From Kushneria pakistanensis (GTDB taxonomy: Bacteria > Pseudomonadota > Gammaproteobacteria > Pseudomonadales > Halomonadaceae): a DNA stretch of 64,000 bases. The number at the start of each line of letters is the position of its first letter. Positions within the stretch are counted from its first letter, which is position 1. The notes below the pieces were generated by a model that did not search any database, was not told the origin of the DNA, and was given only the letters and a program-made list of their open reading frames with translations. The DNA lies in contig NZ_BMZM01000003.1 of the NCBI RefSeq assembly GCF_014652795.1, forward strand, positions 434,001 through 498,000, read 5' to 3'. The position numbers and the translations under genes are program-made. Positions 1-8,353 of this stretch are shown one piece after another.

Positions 1-1352
1 GAGCACCGCTACATATATTTGCGATGCTGTGTGACGCCATTGCCATTGCCGTTTCGGGTGTGATCATTTATTACGTTCGTTTTGGTGAAATAGATATTGA
101 AGAGCGTTACTGGTGGGCGCTGAGCGTCATTACGTTACTGCTTCTTTTCCTGAATCAGTCAGCAGAGGCCTACCGGCGTTGGCGTACACGCCGATTTTCA
201 GAAATTCTGTTCAGGCTTTTCTGGGTATGGATCGGGGTGACCATCGCTGCTACTTCCATCATTTATTTTCTGCATGTGGCAGAGCGGTATTCGCGGTTAT
301 GGCTGGTGCTTACCATGGCGCTATCCTTTGCTATTGCTGTTCTGGTGCGCTGGGGAGCCAGGTCAGTCCTTTTAAGGTATCGTCTACGTGGGCGCCATCG
401 TCGCCCCGTGTTTCTGGTAGGTCCGGGGAAAACCCTGCTCAACATCACCCAGCATATGCGAGCACGGCAGGGCGCCGGCTACTCCGTGAGTGGTGTTCAC
501 CGGTTGAACCGTGAACTCTCTGAATTCGATCTGGCCAATATCGCCAGACGCGTTGCACGATCCGAATGCCGCGAAGTATGGATATGCATGCCGCTCAGCA
601 TGGGTAATACCGTACAGGCCATCATGTATGCCTTGCGTCATCAAACCGCAGAAATTCGTTTTTTCCCTGAGCTTTCAGACCTGCCCTTGCTGAATCATCG
701 CGTAAGCGAGATTGTCGGGTTGTACAGCATCGATTTGAGCGTAAGCCCCATGGCTGGTGGAGCGCGTTTTGCCAAGCGCTTGGAAGACATCATTCTGGGT
801 AGCATCATCACTTTACTGGTATTACCCGTGTGTATTGTTATAGCCATCGCGATTAAATGCTCGTCACCTGGTCCTGTGCTTTTCAAGCAGTACCGCACGG
901 GGATCAATGGTAAACATTTCAAGGTGTACAAGTTTCGCTCAATGAAAATCCATCAGGAAAAGGGTGGACAGGTTACGCAGGCCAAAAGGGGGGATAGTCG
1001 TATTACATCGGTAGGTGCCTTTCTGCGGCGTACCTCGCTGGATGAGCTACCGCAGTTTTACAACGTATTACAAGGGCGTATGTCCATCGTCGGCCCCCGT
1101 CCGCATGCCCTGGCACATAACGAGCACTACAAGGAACTGGTGCAATCCTATATGCAGCGTCACAAGGTAAAGCCCGGCGTGACGGGCTGGGCACAGGTCA
1201 GTGGGCTACGTGGAGAAACAGATACGCTGGAAAAAATGCAAAAGCGTGTGCAGTTCGACTTGTGGTACATCGATAACTGGTCGCTGGCACTAGATCTAAA
1301 GATTATATTCTTGACAGTATTTAAAGGTTTTTTTGGAAAAAACGTATATTAG
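1..1352 (+). CDS. Undecaprenyl-phosphate sugar phosphotransferase (WcaJ/EpsE-like), 5' partial
   Basis: Inner-membrane enzyme that starts exopolysaccharide repeat-unit synthesis by moving a sugar-1-phosphate from a UDP-sugar to undecaprenyl phosphate. The frame stays open to the window edge (codons from base 3), so the ATG at 24 is probably internal; numbering here is from that ATG (442 residues). Several membrane segments fill the N-terminal half, followed by a CoA-binding-like region (FLVGPGKTL near 131) and the bacterial sugar transferase domain: the SPGPVLFKQ stretch near 285, KFRSM at 303-307, DELPQFYN at 340-347 and SIVGPRPHA at 354-362, all hallmarks of the PF02397 family. The sugar (glucose or galactose) cannot be read from sequence. 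It lies upstream of a flippase and ManC, so it is likely the priming enzyme of that locus, whose other glycosyltransferases and polymerase must lie outside the window. Confidence 0.9.
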   Translation, partial: APLHIFAMLCDAIAIAVSGVIIYYVRFGEIDIEERYWWALSVITLLLLFLNQSAEAYRRWRTRRFSEILFRLFWVWIGVTIAATSIIYFLHVAERYSRLWLVLTMALSFAIAVLVRWGARSVLLRYRLRGRHRRPVFLVGPGKTLLNITQHMRARQGAGYSVSGVHRLNRELSEFDLANIARRVARSECREVWICMPLSMGNTVQAIMYALRHQTAEIRFFPELSDLPLLNHRVSEIVGLYSIDLSVSPMAGGARFAKRLEDIILGSIITLLVLPVCIVIAIAIKCSSPGPVLFKQYRTGINGKHFKVYKFRSMKIHQEKGGQVTQAKRGDSRITSVGAFLRRTSLDELPQFYNVLQGRMSIVGPRPHALAHNEHYKELVQSYMQRHKVKPGVTGWAQVSGLRGETDTLEKMQKRVQFDLWYIDNWSLALDLKIIFLTVFKGFFGKNVY

Positions 1353-1739
1353 TTGTGTTAAAAAATTTAATTAAGGTTTATAAGGGATGGTATTTTATAG
1401 GTGCTTATGTGCTAATAGTGTTACTTTTAGATATCAAGGTTGCTATAAAGGCTATATAAGCGAAAATAAAAATCTTCGATTATTTGCCAGTTTTTATCGG
1501 GAAGCTCTTAACTGTTTAGTATAGCAGCCTTCTGCTCAGTGAATAGGGATAACTTAGCAATGAAAGTTTTAGGCAGGGCCTAGCTCTACGTCAAATAAGT
1601 ATGTCGGATTTTATTCATCTCACTATATCGATAGAAGATAGACTATATGAGGCCTCACTGTTATTATGCCGATTCGATCATAGAACCAGATGCAGAGACA
1701 GCTATGATCATTTCTAGAGAAATTATAGGAATAGTTTAA
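1353..1739. other. AT-rich intergenic region, no gene seen
   Basis: This 387-base gap between the sugar transferase and the acyltransferase has short stop-riddled frames on both strands. No hairpin with a T-run and no recognisable promoter pair was found. The only functional signal is an AGGA at 1727-1730, nine bases before the next ATG. Its composition matches the AT-rich genes downstream rather than the GC-rich bulk of the window. Confidence 0.5.
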
Positions 1740-2798
1740 ATGCTTTATGGCATCCAATATCTAAGAGGTGTAGCCGCCCTTATCGTCCTTTTTTTTCATT
1801 CAAAAGTGAGTCTTGATCATTATATTGCAGCCAATGGTAACAACGAATACCTTATAGGTCGCACAACATGGGATACTTTTGGAAAAACAGGTGTTGATAT
1901 ATTTTTTGTGATAAGCGGCCTTGTTATAACTCTTTCTTTTTCAAAAATAGACATATCGAAAACCAATGAAATTAAATTTTTTCTAAAAAAAAGAATAGTT
2001 AGGATTGTGCCAGCATTCTGGATAGCAACAGCTTTATATCTTGCGCTTATTTTTCTTACCAGTGGGAAAATACCCGACTGGCAACATATACTGTCAAGTT
2101 CTTTATTTATTCCCTATGAAGTGCCATGGGGTTTGGGCACCGTACTTCCTGTTGGATGGACACTTAATTATGAAATGCTCTTTTATATTTCGCTTAGCTT
2201 TATGGCTGTCTTTTTCCAAAAAAAAGCTTTTCAAGCTATAATTGCGCAATTCTTAGTTTTTTCGATTTTTTTCTACATTTGGGGAGAGCTGAACTCTTTT
2301 CAAAGATTCGTATTCAATCCCCAGTCATTAGAATTTGCATTTGGAGTCATAATAGGTCTTTTCTTGAAAAGAGAGTTGAAGCTAAACAAGATGGTTGGAG
2401 CAGCGATTCTCGTTATCGGGACACTAGGCTTGCTTGCTGTGGGATTTAGAGGCTACGGTGATGGATACATAGGCAGGGTTGTTTACGCCGGAATCCCAGC
2501 TGCGTTGATAGTTTTAGGAGCAACTAGCGAAAAACTAAAAGCAAAAGACTGCTTACATAAATTATTAAAATCACTAGGTGACGCTTCTTATTCGATATAT
2601 TTAACTCATATTACATCAATTGCTTTGATTGCTTCAATATTTGAGTTTTTTGGAGTTTATATAGGGTCTCGGGTTGCAGTTATTGGATATTATTCTTTTG
2701 TTTCTTTTTTGTCGATTATGCTCGGCATTGTGTTTTATAAAATGGTTGAAAGGCCAGTCACTAAAGCGGTCCATGATAGGCTGATAAGGCCCCATTAA
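1740..2798 (+). CDS. Acyltransferase 3 family membrane protein
   Basis: Predicted multi-pass inner-membrane O-acyltransferase of 352 residues. Family members move acetyl or other acyl groups onto exported or lipid-linked sugars. The N-terminus carries the family signature: GIQYLRGVAALIVLFFH (4-20) with the conserved His at 20, then GKTGVDIFFVISGLV (48-62) with the FFVISG motif. About ten hydrophobic segments follow. The start is supported by AGGA nine bases upstream. The position between a priming sugar transferase and a flippase suggests it decorates the exopolysaccharide repeat unit, but acyl group and acceptor are unknown. Codon use is AT-rich (many ATA, TTA, AAA codons), unlike the genes after 6.8 kb, which points to horizontal exchange of this part of the locus. 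Confidence 0.88.
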   Translation: MLYGIQYLRGVAALIVLFFHSKVSLDHYIAANGNNEYLIGRTTWDTFGKTGVDIFFVISGLVITLSFSKIDISKTNEIKFFLKKRIVRIVPAFWIATALYLALIFLTSGKIPDWQHILSSSLFIPYEVPWGLGTVLPVGWTLNYEMLFYISLSFMAVFFQKKAFQAIIAQFLVFSIFFYIWGELNSFQRFVFNPQSLEFAFGVIIGLFLKRELKLNKMVGAAILVIGTLGLLAVGFRGYGDGYIGRVVYAGIPAALIVLGATSEKLKAKDCLHKLLKSLGDASYSIYLTHITSIALIASIFEFFGVYIGSRVAVIGYYSFVSFLSIMLGIVFYKMVERPVTKAVHDRLIRPH

Positions 2799-2810
2799 GG
2801 GGCTTTTGTT
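2789..2810 (+). terminator. Rho-independent terminator overlapping the acyltransferase stop
   Basis: A GCCCC/GGGGC stem (2789-2793 with 2799-2803) is followed by TTTTGTTT. The TAA stop codon of the acyltransferase forms the loop, so translation termination and the hairpin overlap. Confidence 0.6.
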
Positions 2811-3003
2811 TGCGCAATCATTGCGCTGTAAGTTTTTTAAACTGACTCCGTTTACTCTAAGTTGGTTTTTCCGCTAACACTAGGTTTTAGATCAACTTCA
2901 TGGTTTGTAGCTCAGACGGATACTGGGTCAGCAATTACATCCGGCTCTGGTTTTCGATGAACCTTTTGATCGGGACGCTGACAGTTCTGATAATCCCTTT
3001 TCT

Positions 3004-4479
3004 GTGGGAGATTCCAGCGCCAGCCCAAAATATTCACCAATCAAACTGGGATATGCTTTTAAAAAAGAAGAGTTACATCAGCTGCTGACCGGCGTTAAAG
3101 CTGCAGGCCTGCAGGTCATGGAGATATATCAGCGTGATTTCTCTATCGAAACCAAGGCTGATGAAAGCCCCCTGACCGAAGCTGATACAACAGCAAATGA
3201 AAGTCTGATGAAGCTTGTCAGAGAGGTTACGCCCGAGCTGCCGGTTCTCTCGGAGGAGTGCAGCGATATACCCTTTGCCGAGCGTCGTCAATGGGAACGC
3301 TATTGGTTGATCGATCCTCTGGATGGCACCAAGGAGTTCATCAACCGAAACGGTGAATTTACGCTCAATCTGGCATTGATTGAAAATGGTGTGCCGGTAT
3401 TTGGCATTGTGCATGCACCGGTGCTTGATACCAGTTGGTGGGGCAGTAGTGAGGGCGCGTGGAAACAGATCGGTGATGCCGAGTCTGAACCCATTAGGGT
3501 ACGCACGTTACCTGACCCCGAAAACCAGAACTGGCAGGTGGTCGGGAGCCGTCTACATGGTTCCGAAACCTTCGAGGCTTTTTGCAAACGGTTACCATCC
3601 AACGACCGTGTATCGATGGGCAGTTCACTGAAGCTTTGTCTGGTAGCCGAGGGCAAAGCCGATCTTTATCCACGACTCGCGCCCACCTGTGAATGGGATA
3701 CCGCTGCCGCTCAGGCTGTGGTGACTGCTGCTGGCGGGGAGGTGCTGGATACACGAACGCTGCAACCATTGCGCTGCAATCAGCAGGAGAGTGTGCTCAA
3801 TCCCTTTTTTATTGTGTGTAACCAGCGAGATCGACGCTGGCAAGACGCCCTGGTCCAGTGTCTTGGACATGATCCTGAGCTCCCTTATGAGTACCGGGTC
3901 AACGATAGCAAGGCTGAGGTAGTCTGGAACCACACCAGCATTACGTCAGCACAGCGTGCAAATATCAAAGGCCACAAGGGAAAGTGTGTCTGGTTTACCG
4001 GGCTTTCCGGTTCCGGGAAATCCTCGCTGGCTAATGCTTTGGAGGTTGAACTCAACCGGCAGGGTTATCACACCATGCTGCTGGATGGCGACAATATACG
4101 TCATGCCCTTTGCAAGGATCTTGGCATGAGTCAGGCTGATCGCACTGAAAATATTCGCCGCATTGGAGAAGTAGCAAAGCTATTCGTTGATTCAGGAATT
4201 ATGGTCATTACAGCTTTTATATCACCTTTTAAAGCTGATCGTGATGGCGCTCGTGCGCTGTTTGATGAAGGTGACTTTATTGAAGTGCATGTCGATACCC
4301 CTATCAATATTTGTGAACAACGTGATCCGAAAGGGCTTTATAAAAAAGCCAGGGAAGGAAAAATTATCGACTTTACGGGAATCGATAGTCCTTATGAAAA
4401 GCCGGATTTTGCAGAAGTTGTGTTACAGGAAGAAAAAGTGGCTGATTCACTAACAAAGATTCTTTGCAAGATCAGATGA
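3004..4479 (+). CDS. CysQ-CysC fusion: 3'(2'),5'-bisphosphate nucleotidase / adenylylsulfate kinase
   Basis: Bifunctional cytoplasmic protein of the PAPS cycle, 491 residues. Residues about 22-285 are a CysQ-type inositol-monophosphatase-fold nucleotidase that hydrolyses PAP to AMP; its metal-site motifs are intact: LSEE (82-85), DPLDGTKEF (104-112) and WD (231-232). Residues about 304-491 are an APS kinase: P-loop GLSGSGKS (333-340), DGDNIR (361-366), RTENIRR (380-386), FISPFKADRDGAR (405-417) and FTGIDSPYE (457-465), so both halves look active. CysC is more often free or fused to CysN; fusion to CysQ links the enzyme that makes PAPS to the one that clears PAP. The GTG at 3004 has no clear ribosome-binding site and the frame is open upstream to about 2908, so the start is uncertain. 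A sulfotransferase gene lies 1.35 kb downstream. ATP sulfurylase is not in the window. Confidence 0.9.
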   Translation: MGDSSASPKYSPIKLGYAFKKEELHQLLTGVKAAGLQVMEIYQRDFSIETKADESPLTEADTTANESLMKLVREVTPELPVLSEECSDIPFAERRQWERYWLIDPLDGTKEFINRNGEFTLNLALIENGVPVFGIVHAPVLDTSWWGSSEGAWKQIGDAESEPIRVRTLPDPENQNWQVVGSRLHGSETFEAFCKRLPSNDRVSMGSSLKLCLVAEGKADLYPRLAPTCEWDTAAAQAVVTAAGGEVLDTRTLQPLRCNQQESVLNPFFIVCNQRDRRWQDALVQCLGHDPELPYEYRVNDSKAEVVWNHTSITSAQRANIKGHKGKCVWFTGLSGSGKSSLANALEVELNRQGYHTMLLDGDNIRHALCKDLGMSQADRTENIRRIGEVAKLFVDSGIMVITAFISPFKADRDGARALFDEGDFIEVHVDTPINICEQRDPKGLYKKAREGKIIDFTGIDSPYEKPDFAEVVLQEEKVADSLTKILCKIR

Positions 4480-4522
4480 ATTCCGGGATGAATTTAACGA
4501 AAAACTCAATACCTGGAGTCTG

Positions 4523-5830
4523 ATGAAAATGTACAAGCTTGCATGGCCGGTGGTGATAACATTTTTGGCCAAAATGATCGCTGCCTTGGGAACAGTTCTA
4601 TTAGGCGTCATTTTAGGCAGGCTTTATGGCCCTTCAGGAGTAGGGGTTTTTTCGCTAGCGCAAAGTGTTTTGCTTGGAGCATCCATCCTGGCAAAATACG
4701 GCCTTGATAGTGTTTTGATGAAGCATGTTGGTCAAAATCCTTTTGATAAAAAAACGTTGACCTTGTTGCGTTGGGCTGTTCAAAGAACCTTGATGGCCAG
4801 CGGGATATTCTCATGTGTAATTTTTACCGCAGTTTACATGGTGCCAGCAGAAAAAAGTATAGAGCTTTTTCAACTGCTTAAAATAATTATATTGGCACTG
4901 CCGGCCTATACTTTAGCCTTTGTGCTCTCAGGATTTATGAAAGGGCTCTCAAGGCCTGCATCCGCATCGCTGATGGAAAATGGGTTTATATCCTTGATAT
5001 CAGTTTTGCTTTTGCTTTCGGTCAATTTTTTCTTTTCAAGTGTTGTCGATATAGAGTTGGCAGCATGGTGCTTTGTTGCAGCGGCCTGGACCATTGTTAC
5101 AACAGCGATAATGCGAATCATGTTATGGGAAAAAAAGAGTTTTTTTTCCGACGGCAACGAGGAAGTGGCCTCGAAAAAAGCATTTTTCTCCAGCTCACAT
5201 GCTTTCATGATACTGAGTCTTACGCAATTAATGACTCAGGTGGTCAGTATATGGATAGCCAGTATATTTTTAAGCGATTATGACCTGGGATTGTTCAAGG
5301 CGGCTGAAAGGTTAGGTATTGTTATCAGTTTCGTTCTGATGGTCATCAACGCAGTCTTTCCTCCAATGTTCGCTAAATTGTTCAAGGAAGGAAAGATATC
5401 AGAGCTGGAAAGCCTCGCGAGAAGCAGTGTCCTGATAGGCCTTGTGCTGTCCTTGCCGTTAATAGTTGCTTGTTTGTTTTTTCCGGAAATGGTCCTGCGC
5501 CTTTTCGGTAAAGAGTTTGTTGATGCTGCAAATTTTTTGAGAATTATTACTGTTGGGCAGGCAGTCAATGTAATAACAGGATCTGTTGGTTTGATACTTA
5601 ATATGACTGGGCATGAAAAACACATGAGGAATATTGCAGTATTCTGCAGCGTTACGGGCATACTTTCTTTTACAATATTAACGGCAGCTTTTGGGGCGGT
5701 AGGGGCTGCGTCAGCGTTGGCTTCCATGTTGGTAATGCAGAATATAATGGCGTTAATTTGCGTAACTGTTAAAATAAAAATTTGGGTATTGCCATTCTCA
5801 AAGTTTTTGAATCCGCTGGCTAGAGGGTAA
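4523..5830 (+). CDS. Polysaccharide flippase (Wzx/MOP superfamily)
   Basis: Predicted 435-residue inner-membrane transporter with about 12-14 hydrophobic segments, of the Wzx/oligosaccharide flippase type that turns undecaprenyl-linked repeat units to the periplasmic face. The N-terminal stretch with GTVLLGVILGRLYGPSGVGVF (near 23-43) is the typical first-two-helix pattern of the family. It starts 43 bases after the CysQ-CysC fusion and its stop is one base before the sulfotransferase ATG, so the three are probably co-transcribed. The codon use is AT-rich like its neighbours. No polymerase (Wzy) was found in the window, so it must lie upstream if this is a Wzx/Wzy pathway. Confidence 0.85.
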   Translation: MKMYKLAWPVVITFLAKMIAALGTVLLGVILGRLYGPSGVGVFSLAQSVLLGASILAKYGLDSVLMKHVGQNPFDKKTLTLLRWAVQRTLMASGIFSCVIFTAVYMVPAEKSIELFQLLKIIILALPAYTLAFVLSGFMKGLSRPASASLMENGFISLISVLLLLSVNFFFSSVVDIELAAWCFVAAAWTIVTTAIMRIMLWEKKSFFSDGNEEVASKKAFFSSSHAFMILSLTQLMTQVVSIWIASIFLSDYDLGLFKAAERLGIVISFVLMVINAVFPPMFAKLFKEGKISELESLARSSVLIGLVLSLPLIVACLFFPEMVLRLFGKEFVDAANFLRIITVGQAVNVITGSVGLILNMTGHEKHMRNIAVFCSVTGILSFTILTAAFGAVGAASALASMLVMQNIMALICVTVKIKIWVLPFSKFLNPLARG

Positions 5831-5831
5831 T

Positions 5832-6719
5832 ATGGATAAAAGAAAGCCGGATGTTTATATTGTTGGATCGCAAAAGTCAGGCACAACAACATTATATGAT
5901 TGGTTGGCGCAACATTCTGACATTTATGGTGATGAACTTGCCAAGGATTTTAATTTTTTTAGCGATTCTCATACTTATAATGAAGGGCGAGATGTCTTTT
6001 TGGACTTGAATAAGAAGGCGTCTGAAAGCTCTCTGGCCCTAGGAGGAGATGCAAATGCAATGTTTGCTGAAAGAGGGCCTGAGAGAATGTATGAGATGAT
6101 GCCTGATGCAAAGCTAATAGCTATTTTGAGAGATCCTGTAAAAAGATATTACTCTGCATACACGCATGCAGCAGAAAGGTTCATTGAAAAACGTAGTTTT
6201 AATAAAGCTGTCAGGGAAGAAATAGAAGGATGTAACTACAGCGAAAGAGATTCACTATATTGCGATTATCTTTCACATGGCGAATATACCCACCAGATCA
6301 AAAAAATTTTGAAGTTTTATCCAGAGAGTCAGTTGATGATCCTCGATTTTGACGATCTGGTTAATCAGCCTCTTGAAGTTTTAAAGGATGTCTATAGATA
6401 CATTGGGGTTGACGATCATGGGGGAGTGCCAAATTTGGCTGTAAAAAACAACACGAAAGGTGGCGCTCGCTTCAAGATATTGTCGGATATCGCAAGGTAC
6501 CGACCATCTTCTTATTTCGTAAGAGCTGTTGGGAAAAAAATATTACCATATAATCTTAGAACAAGTTTTCGGCGTCGTCTGGAAGAGGCAAATAGAGTAC
6601 AAAAAGAAAAAGCAGAATTTGATAACGAGTCAAGGCAACTTTTGATTGAGCATTACAAAAATGAGGGGGTTGAAATCAGGAAGCTGACGGGCAAAAATTT
6701 CAAAAGTTGGAGTGTTTGA
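5832..6719 (+). CDS. PAPS-dependent sulfotransferase
   Basis: Soluble 295-residue sulfotransferase that would move sulfate from PAPS to a hydroxyl or amino group, here most likely a sugar of the exopolysaccharide. The 5'-phosphosulfate loop is IVGSQKSGTTTLYDWL (10-25) and the 3'-phosphate motif is ILRDPVKRYYSAY (98-110) with the conserved Arg and Ser. No signal peptide or membrane segment is seen, so it should act in the cytoplasm before flipping. It begins one base after the flippase stop and shares its AT-rich codon use. The upstream CysQ-CysC fusion would supply PAPS and remove PAP, so the context supports polysaccharide sulfation. The acceptor cannot be told from sequence. Confidence 0.88.
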   Translation: MDKRKPDVYIVGSQKSGTTTLYDWLAQHSDIYGDELAKDFNFFSDSHTYNEGRDVFLDLNKKASESSLALGGDANAMFAERGPERMYEMMPDAKLIAILRDPVKRYYSAYTHAAERFIEKRSFNKAVREEIEGCNYSERDSLYCDYLSHGEYTHQIKKILKFYPESQLMILDFDDLVNQPLEVLKDVYRYIGVDDHGGVPNLAVKNNTKGGARFKILSDIARYRPSSYFVRAVGKKILPYNLRTSFRRRLEEANRVQKEKAEFDNESRQLLIEHYKNEGVEIRKLTGKNFKSWSV

Positions 6720-6786
6720 AACAAAAATATAAGGTCGTACTCGCGTCAACTATGCTTTCAAAAGCCTTTTGCCAATCGAGTTCGCC

Positions 6787-8262
6787 ATGCCAGCTACTCC
6801 ATCCAACATTGCCGACCCACTGATCCCCGTCGTGCTTTCCGGCGGTTCAGGCACACGGCTCTGGCCGGTATCCCGCCGGGACTATCCCAAGCAGTTCCTG
6901 CCCCTGCTGGATGCCGAGCACTCCCTGCTGCAGCAAACCCTGACACGTCTTGATGGCATGCCGGAGGTCGGTGCGCCCATTGTGGTCTGCAATGAAGTGC
7001 ATCGTTTCCTGGTCGCCGAACAGTTGCGCCAGCTTGAACTGGCTCATGGCGGCATCCTGCTGGAGCCCGTTGGACGCAATACGGCGCCGGCCATTGCCCT
7101 GGCGGCGTTTCAGGCACTGGAGTCTCATGATGATGCTCAGCTTCTGGTGATGCCGGCCGATCACGCCATCGGTGATCTTCAGACCTTTCATCAGGCGCTA
7201 AACAGGGGGCGAGCGCTGGCCGCACAGGGGAGGATGGTCACATTCGGCATCACGCCGACATCACCCCATACCGGCTATGGCTATATTCGTGCCGGCGAGC
7301 CGATGGATGACGGCCTTATGGTCAGCGCGTTCGTGGAAAAGCCGGACAGTGATACGGCGCAGGGGTATCTCTCACAGGGTGGATATTACTGGAACAGCGG
7401 CATGTTCATGTTCAGCGCACAGACGTATCTGGCAGCGCTTGAACAACATGCGCCAGACGTAGTACAGGCGGTGCGTGATGCCTGGCAAAATCGCCGAAGT
7501 GATCTCGATTTTACGAGAGTGGATCAGCCGGCCTTTGAGCAAAGCCCGGATATTTCGATCGATTACGCCGTCATGGAGTACACGGATCAGGCGGTTGTAT
7601 TGCCACTGGACTGTCAGTGGAGCGATATCGGCGCCTGGGATGCCGTGTTTGATGCGCGGCGCCATGAGCGCGATGAGCAGGGTAACGTCACGGAAGGCGA
7701 TGTGATGTTGCACGACACCACTGGCAGTCTGGTCATGAGCCAGTCGCGGCTGGTCGCCATGCTGGGGCTTTCCAATGTAGTGGCCATCGAGACCGAGGAT
7801 GCCATCCTGCTGGCCGATCGTGACCGCATGCAGGATCTCAAGCACATCGTGGCACGCCTTGAGAAGGAAGGCCGTACCGAGAGCCGTAGCCATTGTCGGG
7901 TGTACCGGCCGTGGGGCTGGTATCGCGCCATGGTTCGAGCGCCCGGTTTTCAGGTCAAGGAGATCATGGTGAACCCGGGCGCGGCGCTGTCGCTGCAGAT
8001 GCATCATCACCGCGCCGAGCACTGGGTCGTGGTGCAGGGTACGGCAAGGGTCACTCGAGCCGATCGCGACGATCCGGACATGGCATCACTGCGCTCGATG
8101 CTGGTGACGGAAGATGAATCCATTTATCTGCCGCTGGGCACGGTGCATCGGCTGGAGAACCCTGGAAAGGTACCGCTCAGGTTGATCGAAGTGCAGACCG
8201 GTCGCTATCTCGATGAAGATGACATCGTGCGTTTTGAGGATGTCTATAACAGGGTTGAATGA
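6787..8262 (+). CDS. Mannose-1-phosphate guanylyltransferase / mannose-6-phosphate isomerase (ManC/AlgA type)
   Basis: Bifunctional cytoplasmic enzyme (491 residues) that makes GDP-mannose, a precursor for mannose- or fucose-containing exopolysaccharide. The N-terminal nucleotidyltransferase domain has GGSGTRLWP (19-27) and, further on, FVEKP and YYWNSGMF. The C-terminal cupin isomerase domain has QMHHHRAEHW (404-413) and PLGTVHRLENPG. The frame could start at a TTG at 6769, but the ATG at 6787 with GAG six bases upstream fits the family better. Codon use changes here to the GC-rich style of the chromosome, so this gene may be the old border of the locus while the preceding genes were exchanged. 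A strong terminator follows. Confidence 0.93.
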   Translation: MPATPSNIADPLIPVVLSGGSGTRLWPVSRRDYPKQFLPLLDAEHSLLQQTLTRLDGMPEVGAPIVVCNEVHRFLVAEQLRQLELAHGGILLEPVGRNTAPAIALAAFQALESHDDAQLLVMPADHAIGDLQTFHQALNRGRALAAQGRMVTFGITPTSPHTGYGYIRAGEPMDDGLMVSAFVEKPDSDTAQGYLSQGGYYWNSGMFMFSAQTYLAALEQHAPDVVQAVRDAWQNRRSDLDFTRVDQPAFEQSPDISIDYAVMEYTDQAVVLPLDCQWSDIGAWDAVFDARRHERDEQGNVTEGDVMLHDTTGSLVMSQSRLVAMLGLSNVVAIETEDAILLADRDRMQDLKHIVARLEKEGRTESRSHCRVYRPWGWYRAMVRAPGFQVKEIMVNPGAALSLQMHHHRAEHWVVVQGTARVTRADRDDPDMASLRSMLVTEDESIYLPLGTVHRLENPGKVPLRLIEVQTGRYLDEDDIVRFEDVYNRVE

Positions 8263-8298
8263 CAGCGTATTGCCTCTTGAGCAGTTCCCCACAAAAAA

Positions 8299-8324
8299 CG
8301 GCACCCTAAGGGTGCCGTTTTTTT
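8299..8324. terminator. Bidirectional terminator between manC and mqo
   Basis: Stem CGGCACCC/GGGTGCCG (8299-8306 with 8310-8317) has a TAA loop, a T-run on the + strand and an A-run before it that becomes a T-run on the - strand. It separates two convergent genes. Confidence 0.85.
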
Positions 8325-8353
8325 ACCTCTTCCTGCTTCAACTCGAAGGCAGC

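Noticed and set aside
2900-3088. A 62-codon frame overlapping the start of the CysQ-CysC gene
   Set aside because: Out of frame with CysQ, and no ribosome-binding site; the upstream part may simply be leader.
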